DNA from: Bacteroidota bacterium
GTDB lineage: Bacteria; Bacteroidota; Bacteroidia; NS11-12g; UBA9320
Length of the DNA: 10,599 nucleotides
Assembly (NCBI GenBank): GCA_003485825.1
Contig: DNHN01000197.1
Location: 1-10,599, forward strand
Direction of reading: 5' to 3'
Shown: piece after piece, positions 6,143 through 10,599 of the stretch
How positions within the stretch are numbered: the first letter of the stretch is position 1
Layout of the letters: each line of letters opens with the position of its first letter
The notes under the pieces: model-generated
Told to the model about the DNA's origin: nothing
The model's database searches: none
Seen by the model: the letters and a program-made list of their open reading frames with translations, nothing else
Made by a program: the position numbers and the translations under genes

Positions 6143-7663
6143 ATGAGTAAGAGAGAAGTAAGAGTGCGTTTTGCACCTAGCCCTACAGGACCATTACACA
6201 TAGGAGGAGTGCGCACTGCTTTGTACAACTATTTGTTTGCTAGACAGCACAATGGTAAATTTCTTCTTAGAATAGAAGATACTGACCAGAAGCGTTTTGT
6301 AGAGGGAGCGGAAGAGTATATCAATAAAAGTCTTGCTTGGCTGGGTATGGATATAGACGAAGGCGTAGCAGAAGGAGGAGAGTATGGTCCATATAAGCAG
6401 AGTGAGCGTATGGATAAGTATGCGGCTTACGCTACCCAACTAGTTCAAGATGGATACGCGTATTATGCATTTGATACTCCTGAAGAGCTCAATGAGATGC
6501 GCGCTAAGCTTGAAGCCAATAATATGAGTGCCAAGTACGATGCTACTTCTCGTATGAGCATGAGGAACTCGCTCACACTAAGTGAAGATGAGGTAAAAGA
6601 GCGATTAGATAGAGGTGACAATTACATTATACGTATAAAGTTGCCACGAAATGAGGAAATTCGATTTGAAGATCACATCCGGGGTTGGATTGTTTTTAAT
6701 AGCAGCCAATTAGATGACAAGGTATTACTGAAGGAGGACGGACTTCCTACGTATCATTTAGCCAATATAGTGGATGACCATTTGATGAATATCAGTCACG
6801 TGATTCGTGGTGAAGAGTGGTTACCTTCTGCACCACTCCACGTCATGCTGTATAGATATCTTGGGTGGGAAGATACAATGCCACAGTTTGCCCATCTTCC
6901 ATTATTACTTAAACCTGATGGTAAAGGGAAGCTGAGCAAAAGAGACGGAGATAGACTAGGATTCCCTGTATTCCCTTTGGAGTGGAAATCTCCTGAAGGT
7001 GAGATTAGTACAGGGTATCGTGAGAGTGGCTATATGCCGGAAGCAGTCATTAATATGTTAGCCATGTTGGGGTGGCATCCGTCGGATAATCAAGAGATTT
7101 TTAATATCAAAGAACTTATAGCAGCATTTAGTTTAGAACGAGTTTCTAAAAGTGGTGCCAAGTTTGACATGGATAAGGCAAAGTGGTACAATCATCAGTT
7201 TCTGATGAGAGCATCAACAGAGGATTTACGAAAAATGGTAGATGCTCAGATAGAGCCAAAACACTTAGCCAAAGGAGAAGAATACTTAGAGACAGTGTTA
7301 GAAATGCTGAAAGAGAAAGTAAGTTTTGCTTCGGAGATACTACCAATGGCTCAGTACTTTTTTGAAAATCCGGCGAGCTACGATGAAAAAGTACAAAAAA
7401 AGAAGTGGAATGCTGAGGTAGCAAGTCATATTACAGCTTATATTGATGGATTAGTAAGCCGAGAACTTACCACTGCTTCGGCAATGGAAGAGTACCTAAG
7501 TACTTATGCAGAGGAGGCTGGAATCAATAAAGGAAGTCTTATGCAACCGCTGCGCTGGGCTGTTAGTGGTCAAGCTGGAGGACCCCCTATTTTTGAAATG
7601 TTATCATTGCTAGGGTTGCCTGAAATTCAAAACAGGTTAGCATTAGTTCAGGCCAAAGCTTAG
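6143..7663 (+). CDS. gltX: Glutamate--tRNA ligase (GluRS)
   Basis: GltX is the class I aminoacyl-tRNA synthetase that charges tRNA(Glu) in the cytoplasm. The 506 residues fit the family (460-510). The N-terminal Rossmann fold shows RFAPSPTGPLHIGG (9-22), where HIGG replaces the classical HIGH, as is common in GluRS. LLRIEDTD (41-48) binds substrate, and GKGKLSKRDGDRLG (260-273) is the KMSKS loop. Residues about 274-297 (FPVFPLEWKSPEGE onward) look like an insert just after the KMSKS loop, which I remember from Bacteroidota GluRS. The zinc-binding cysteines of the E. coli enzyme are absent (YAYYAFDTPEEL, 105-116), as in zinc-free members. The C-terminal half is the helical anticodon-binding region. 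Whether it charges only tRNA(Glu) or also tRNA(Gln) cannot be told here. It appears monocistronic, and its TAG overlaps the convergent rnc stop. Confidence 0.97.
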   Translation: MSKREVRVRFAPSPTGPLHIGGVRTALYNYLFARQHNGKFLLRIEDTDQKRFVEGAEEYINKSLAWLGMDIDEGVAEGGEYGPYKQSERMDKYAAYATQLVQDGYAYYAFDTPEELNEMRAKLEANNMSAKYDATSRMSMRNSLTLSEDEVKERLDRGDNYIIRIKLPRNEEIRFEDHIRGWIVFNSSQLDDKVLLKEDGLPTYHLANIVDDHLMNISHVIRGEEWLPSAPLHVMLYRYLGWEDTMPQFAHLPLLLKPDGKGKLSKRDGDRLGFPVFPLEWKSPEGEISTGYRESGYMPEAVINMLAMLGWHPSDNQEIFNIKELIAAFSLERVSKSGAKFDMDKAKWYNHQFLMRASTEDLRKMVDAQIEPKHLAKGEEYLETVLEMLKEKVSFASEILPMAQYFFENPASYDEKVQKKKWNAEVASHITAYIDGLVSRELTTASAMEEYLSTYAEEAGINKGSLMQPLRWAVSGQAGGPPIFEMLSLLGLPEIQNRLALVQAKA

Positions 7664-8415
7664 GCTGCTGGCAATAGCTTTAATAGTTCACAGGCTTTTT
7701 CGCTTGCAATTTGCTGCGCTACTTTTTTCGACTTTCCTCGTGCGGTAGATATTTCTATACCATCTATGCAAACAGCGATAGAGTATGTGGTGATTTTTTT
7801 CTCAGACTCAGGATTTAGCACCTTAAATTCCAACTTCTTTTTTTCTTTTTGTGCGTACTGATTCAGCAAGCTTTTAAAGTTTACCGTGATGTCTTTTAGC
7901 TCATCAAAGTCCAAATATGGGGTTACTATTTTTTGTTTTACAAATCGCTTGGTGAATGCATACCCTCGGTCTAAGTATATAGCCCCTATTAGTGCTTCTA
8001 GCGCGTTGCCAGCCATGCCCCGCACCGCTGAATGATTTTTACGGATAGACTTACTGAAGACCAAATGATCTTGAAGACCCATGTTAAAAGCGATGGTACT
8101 GAGCATTTGTCGACTTACGGACTTGCTGCGCATTTCCGTTAGGAAGCCCTCTCCTTTAAATGGGAATTTCTTAAAAAGTAGCTCTGCTATGATAAGGTCT
8201 ATAACTGCATCACCCAGATATTCCAGTCGTTCATTATTTGCACTTTCTTGTATCCCTGGAATTTTTTCCGAATGGCTATTGTGCAAAAAAGCCTGCTGGT
8301 AAAGTCGAATATTCCGAGGGCAGTAGCCTAATACAGTGACTAATTTTTTATAAGATTTTGATTTTTTAGAAAAGTACAGGTAGTATATTCTTGTAAAACT
8401 GTGAAGCACAGTCAT
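7660..8415 (-). CDS. rnc: Ribonuclease III
   Basis: RNase III cuts double-stranded RNA, maturing the rRNA precursor and some mRNAs. The 251-residue protein has the catalytic domain first. The signature NERLEYLGDAVIDL (61-74) carries E62, E65 and D69, followed by GEGFLTEMRS (88-97) and GNALEALIGAIYLDRG (136-151) with E140. Residues about 177-248 form the double-stranded RNA-binding domain (NFKSLLNQYAQ ... ARGKSKKVAQQIASEKA). The position of E. coli Asp114 is Asn137 here, a change I recall in other Bacteroidota. An N-terminal extension of about 25 residues (YYLYFSKKSKSYKKLVTVLG) is also typical of the phylum. The ATG shares one base with the fabF stop (TAATG), so translation should be coupled. 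It is the last gene of acpP-fabF-rnc and meets gltX tail to tail. Confidence 0.96.
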   Translation of the reverse strand: MTVLHSFTRIYYLYFSKKSKSYKKLVTVLGYCPRNIRLYQQAFLHNSHSEKIPGIQESANNERLEYLGDAVIDLIIAELLFKKFPFKGEGFLTEMRSKSVSRQMLSTIAFNMGLQDHLVFSKSIRKNHSAVRGMAGNALEALIGAIYLDRGYAFTKRFVKQKIVTPYLDFDELKDITVNFKSLLNQYAQKEKKKLEFKVLNPESEKKITTYSIAVCIDGIEISTARGKSKKVAQQIASEKACELLKLLPAA

Positions 8416-9665
8416 TACTCACACTTTCCCATAATTACAGAAGCATTATGACCACCAAAACCAAAAGTATTACTTAAGGCATACTTCACTTCTCGTTTTT
8501 GAGCCACATTGAATGTGAAGTTAAGTTTAGGATCAAACTGGTCATCGTCTGTAAAGTGATTTATGGTAGGAGGGACTACGCCTCTGTTTATAGCCATAAG
8601 ACAAGCAAGAGCTTCAATAGCTCCCGCGGCACCTAATAAGTGACCTGTCATACTCTTTGTAGAGCTAATGTTTAGATTGTAAGCATCATCACCGAATACT
8701 CCACGTATAGCTTTGGTTTCGCTGATATCGCCTAATGGTGTAGAGGTGCCATGAACATTGACATAATCAATATCGTTTGGATTTAAATTCGCGTCTTTTA
8801 ATGTTCTGCGCATAACATTCATTGCCCCTAAACCCTCTGGGTGTGGAGCAGTGATATGGTGTGCATCGGCAGTCATTCCACCGCCAAGTATCTCACCGTA
8901 AATTTTGGCTCCACGAGCTTTGGCGTGCTCGTACTCTTCTAAGACTAGCGAAGCAGCACCTTCTCCTAACACAAAACCATCTCTATCCGCATCAAAAGGT
9001 CTTGATGCAGTAGCAGGAGAGTCATTTCGTTCAGAAAGAGCCTTCATACTATTAAATCCTCCAACTGCTGAAGGAGTAACGCAGGCTTCTGAGCCTCCAG
9101 TTACTAAAGCTTTTACCATACCTAAACGGATATAGTTAAAAGAATCTATAATTGAATTATTCGAAGAAGCACATGCTGAAACAGTTCCAAAATTTGGTCC
9201 TCTAAAGCCGTACTTAATAGAGATATAGCCGGGAGCGATATCACCTATCATTTTAGGAATAAAAAAGGGATTAAATCTAGGAGTTCCATCTCCTAAGGTG
9301 AAATCCCTAATTTCTTTTTCAAGAGAAGTTAATCCACCGATACCCGAAGCCCAAATTACTCCAATATCCTCAGGTACAAAATCTGTATCCAAAATACCAG
9401 AATCTAAGACTGCCTCATCTGCTACCACCATAGCATATTGTGTAAATGGGTCCATTTTTCGGGCTTCTTTACGGTCTAAGTGGTCGTTGATATCAAAGTT
9501 TTTGATTTCACACGCAAATTTGGTTTTGAACTTTTCAGCATCAAAACGGGTGATAGGTGCAGCACCACTTTTACCACTGGCTAGAGCATCCCAATATGAT
9601 TGGGCGTCATTTCCTAGTGGTGTGAGTGCACCAATACCGGTAACTACTACTCGCTTGAGTTGCAT
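8415..9665 (-). CDS. fabF: Beta-ketoacyl-ACP synthase II (FabF)
   Basis: FabF condenses malonyl-ACP with a growing acyl-ACP during type II fatty acid elongation in the cytoplasm. The length, 416 residues, is standard for KAS II. The catalytic triad of the thiolase fold is visible: nucleophile Cys165 in VSACASSNN (162-170), His305 in VNVHGTSTPLGD (302-313) and His342 in STKSMTGHLLGAAGA (335-349), with Lys337 supporting. The C-terminal gate NTFGFGGHNA (399-408) is intact. The N-terminus RVVVTGIGALTPLG (5-18) is typical, fixing the ATG at 9665-9663. It lies 16 bases after acpP, its protein substrate carrier, and overlaps rnc by one base. A small hairpin spans the acpP stop just upstream and may separate expression of the two genes. 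FabF rather than FabB is favoured by length, motifs and linkage to acpP. Confidence 0.97.
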   Translation of the reverse strand: MQLKRVVVTGIGALTPLGNDAQSYWDALASGKSGAAPITRFDAEKFKTKFACEIKNFDINDHLDRKEARKMDPFTQYAMVVADEAVLDSGILDTDFVPEDIGVIWASGIGGLTSLEKEIRDFTLGDGTPRFNPFFIPKMIGDIAPGYISIKYGFRGPNFGTVSACASSNNSIIDSFNYIRLGMVKALVTGGSEACVTPSAVGGFNSMKALSERNDSPATASRPFDADRDGFVLGEGAASLVLEEYEHAKARGAKIYGEILGGGMTADAHHITAPHPEGLGAMNVMRRTLKDANLNPNDIDYVNVHGTSTPLGDISETKAIRGVFGDDAYNLNISSTKSMTGHLLGAAGAIEALACLMAINRGVVPPTINHFTDDDQFDPKLNFTFNVAQKREVKYALSNTFGFGGHNASVIMGKCE

Positions 9666-9672
9666 ATCGGAC

Positions 9673-9687
9673 GGTTAAAGATTAACC
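9673..9687 (-). repeat. Small perfect inverted repeat at the acpP-fabF junction
   Basis: On the coding strand the sequence is GGTTAA-TCT-TTAACC, a six-base perfect inverted repeat with a three-base loop, spanning the acpP stop codon. No T run follows, so it is not a standard terminator. It could be a weak mRNA stability or processing element between acpP, whose product is needed in large amounts, and fabF. Chance is also possible at this size. Confidence 0.35.
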
Positions 9688-9918
9688 TGCGTTTTCAGTG
9701 ATATAAGTTACAGCGTCTCCTACTGTAGCAATCTTTTCAGCTTGCTCATCAGGGATAGCTATATTGAATTCTTTTTCGAATTCCATGATTAACTCTACAG
9801 TATCTAGAGAATCAGCACCAAGGTCGTTAGTGAAGCTTGCTTCATTTGTTACTTCAGATTCTTCTACACCCAATTTATCTACGATTATTGATGTTACTTT
9901 TTCAGCTATTTCAGACAT
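9682..9918 (-). CDS. acpP: Acyl carrier protein
   Basis: ACP is the small acidic four-helix protein that carries acyl chains on a 4'-phosphopantetheine arm during fatty acid synthesis. In Bacteroidota it also serves lipid A acylation, so it feeds the LpxK pathway found elsewhere in this window. The 78 residues are the usual length. [19 protein letters not shown] (33-51) contains Ser37, the attachment serine in the DSL motif, and [16 protein letters not shown] (55-70) matches helices III-IV of housekeeping ACP. The ATG at 9918-9916 is unambiguous. No Shine-Dalgarno is present; the leader is A/T-rich, as is common in this phylum. It is the first gene of acpP-fabF-rnc and diverges from the IPExxxVDY gene. 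Confidence 0.98.
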   Translation of the reverse strand: MSEIAEKVTSIIVDKLGVEESEVTNEASFTNDLGADSLDTVELIMEFEKEFNIAIPDEQAEKIATVGDAVTYITENAG

Positions 9919-9943
9919 ATTAATTTATTTTTGTATTCCGCTG

Positions 9944-9976
9944 CAAAGAACAATTTTTTAGATAAAAACAACAAAA
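9944..9976 (-). promoter_or_regulatory. Probable promoter of acpP-fabF-rnc
   Basis: On the minus strand, TTTTG (9976-9972) and an adjacent TTG (9971-9969) precede GTTCTTTG (9951-9944) by 20 and 17 bases. The TTTG half of the -7 element and the -33 element match the Bacteroidota consensus, but the leading TA is replaced by GT. A T-rich spacer and a leader of about 20 bases before the acpP ATG are consistent with a strong promoter. This is inference. Confidence 0.45.
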
Positions 9977-9980
9977 TTAA

Positions 9981-10010
9981 TTTGCAAATAAGCAGATTGA
10001 TTTAAGACTA
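9981..10010 (+). promoter_or_regulatory. Weak promoter-like pair before the IPExxxVDY gene
   Basis: TTTG (9981-9984) is followed after 18 bases by TAAGACTA (10003-10010), which keeps only the TA of the -7 consensus. The spacing to the GTG start (10018) would suit a very short leader. It is offered only as the best candidate in the 99-base gap, where divergent acpP transcription also starts. Confidence 0.2.
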
Positions 10011-10017
10011 CAGACGT

Positions 10018-10428
10018 GTGCAATCACTTTTTTTACCAGATGAATTAGAATTAGACTATCCCGAGGTGTACGGTATATCTACACCTATGAGACATTTAAG
10101 GCTAGGATATATTCTTTCGACTAGCCATCATTTTAAGGTGATGTATGAGCCAGAAGTTTCTTCATATGACAAGGAAAGTGCCCATGGAGCGTATCATTTG
10201 ACATTTTTAGATGACGATTCCGAGGTCCTAATCATAAAAAACAAAGGTAACAATTCACTTTTTTACCCAAAATACAAGACTGCTGACTACCTTATTTGTA
10301 GTTTGTCAGAAGACGAAATCAATAAAGAAATACCTGCATTAATTAGTGAACTTATCGGCATATCGATTTGTTTTGTACTTACTAAACCCAATCAAAAAGA
10401 AATATTAAATTTTACGCAACTACTATGA
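10018..10428 (+). CDS. IPExxxVDY family protein (divergent signature)
   Basis: This 136-residue protein matches the layout of the IPExxxVDY family, a small group of unknown function in Bacteroidota. The N-terminal LDYPEVYGISTPMRHLRLGY (12-31) corresponds to the family's (D/F)-x-L-(I/V)-(A/G)-I-(H/S)-(T/S) ... YRL-(A/C)-(Y/F) segment. FYPKYKTADYLICSL (82-96) sits where IPExxxVDYFL(L/I) is expected. Here I-P-E becomes Y-P-K and V-D-Y becomes A-D-Y, keeping the spacing and the P, D and Y. No signal peptide or membrane segment is seen, so it should be cytosolic. The start is GTG at 10018: an in-frame stop lies five codons upstream and the first ATG would remove the conserved N-terminus. Its TGA overlaps the pyk ATG (ATGA), so the two are probably translated together. 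I infer family membership from motif and position; no activity can be assigned. Confidence 0.82.
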   Translation: MQSLFLPDELELDYPEVYGISTPMRHLRLGYILSTSHHFKVMYEPEVSSYDKESAHGAYHLTFLDDDSEVLIIKNKGNNSLFYPKYKTADYLICSLSEDEINKEIPALISELIGISICFVLTKPNQKEILNFTQLL

Positions 10429-10599
10429 GCGAGAGCATTCAATACAATAAGACCAAAATAATAGCGACTATGGGACCAGCTACATCTAGTGTTCCTATGC
10501 TAAAGAAAATCATACAGCAAGGTGTAGATGTATGTAGAGTGAACTTTTCTCACGGAGATTGGGACACGCACCTAGAAGTAGTGAATAATATACGTCAAG
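10425..10599 (+). CDS. pyk: Pyruvate kinase, N-terminal fragment (continues beyond window)
   Basis: Pyruvate kinase transfers phosphate from phosphoenolpyruvate to ADP in the last step of glycolysis. Only 58 codons are in the window, but they cover the diagnostic start of the TIM barrel: NKTKIIATMGPATSS (about 8-22; family TKIVxTIGPAS) and VCRVNFSHGDW (family RxNFSHG, whose Arg and Asn lie in the active site). The ATG at 10425-10427 overlaps the stop of the upstream IPExxxVDY gene as ATGA. This implies coupled translation and a shared promoter. The catalytic Lys and the metal-binding residues lie off the right edge. Confidence 0.95.
   Translation, partial: MSESIQYNKTKIIATMGPATSSVPMLKKIIQQGVDVCRVNFSHGDWDTHLEVVNNIRQ

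Noticed and set aside
7146..7424. Antisense and alternative-frame open stretches inside gltX
   Set aside because: GluRS motifs occupy the real frame throughout. The shadows have hydrophobic or biased composition and no start signal.
8905..9678. Long open frames on the plus strand opposite fabF (8905-9135 and 9298-9678)
   Set aside because: They are the antisense shadow of a highly conserved gene, show no domain or promoter, and have low-complexity Ser/Pro-rich translations.
1..10599. A mobile element, defence island, toxin-antitoxin pair or CRISPR array
   Set aside because: All genes but one are recognisable housekeeping or phylum-core families, spacing is tight, and no direct repeats, terminal inverted repeats, integrase or transposase motifs were seen.

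Overview
This window is ordinary core chromosome from a member of the Bacteroidota, most likely Flavobacteriales-like, although the class is inferred and not proven. Three things point there. The gene set is typical: lpxK, a YqfO-type Nif3 protein with a PII-like insert, a coiled-coil zinc-ribbon protein, acpP-fabF-rnc, and an IPExxxVDY-type protein before pyk. Shine-Dalgarno sequences are scarce. Promoter-like elements resemble the Bacteroidota consensus (-33 TTTG, -7 TAnnTTTG). Base composition looks AT-rich and even, and I see no insertion sequence, integrase, CRISPR array, tRNA or rRNA.

Left block, minus strand (2391 to 1): lpxK, rsmA (ksgA) and mgtE, the last cut by the window edge. The genes overlap by 25 and 14 bases and should form one transcript. 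They combine lipid A 4'-phosphorylation, 16S rRNA dimethylation and Mg2+ uptake. lpxK and rsmA both appear to use non-ATG starts.

Divergent block, plus strand (2509 to 5884): a Nif3/YqfO metal protein, an abutting coiled-coil C4 zinc-ribbon protein, and a 512-residue exported-looking helical-repeat protein whose start lies inside the zinc-ribbon gene. The last carries a segment resembling the eukaryotic TTC39/Iml2 (DUF3808) family and is the least understood gene here.

After a 258-base gap with a weak hairpin and two promoter-like elements, gltX (6143 to 7663) runs on the plus strand. It meets rnc tail to tail with overlapping stop codons. The minus-strand operon acpP-fabF-rnc (9918 to 7660) joins acyl carrier protein and the condensing enzyme of fatty acid elongation to RNase III. 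Across a 99-base divergent gap, an IPExxxVDY-family protein and pyk (cut by the right edge) run on the plus strand with an ATGA overlap.

I did not find a convincing undescribed system. The best leads are the TTC39-like exported protein, the degenerate signature of the IPExxxVDY protein and its coupling to pyk, and some regulatory and overlap details.
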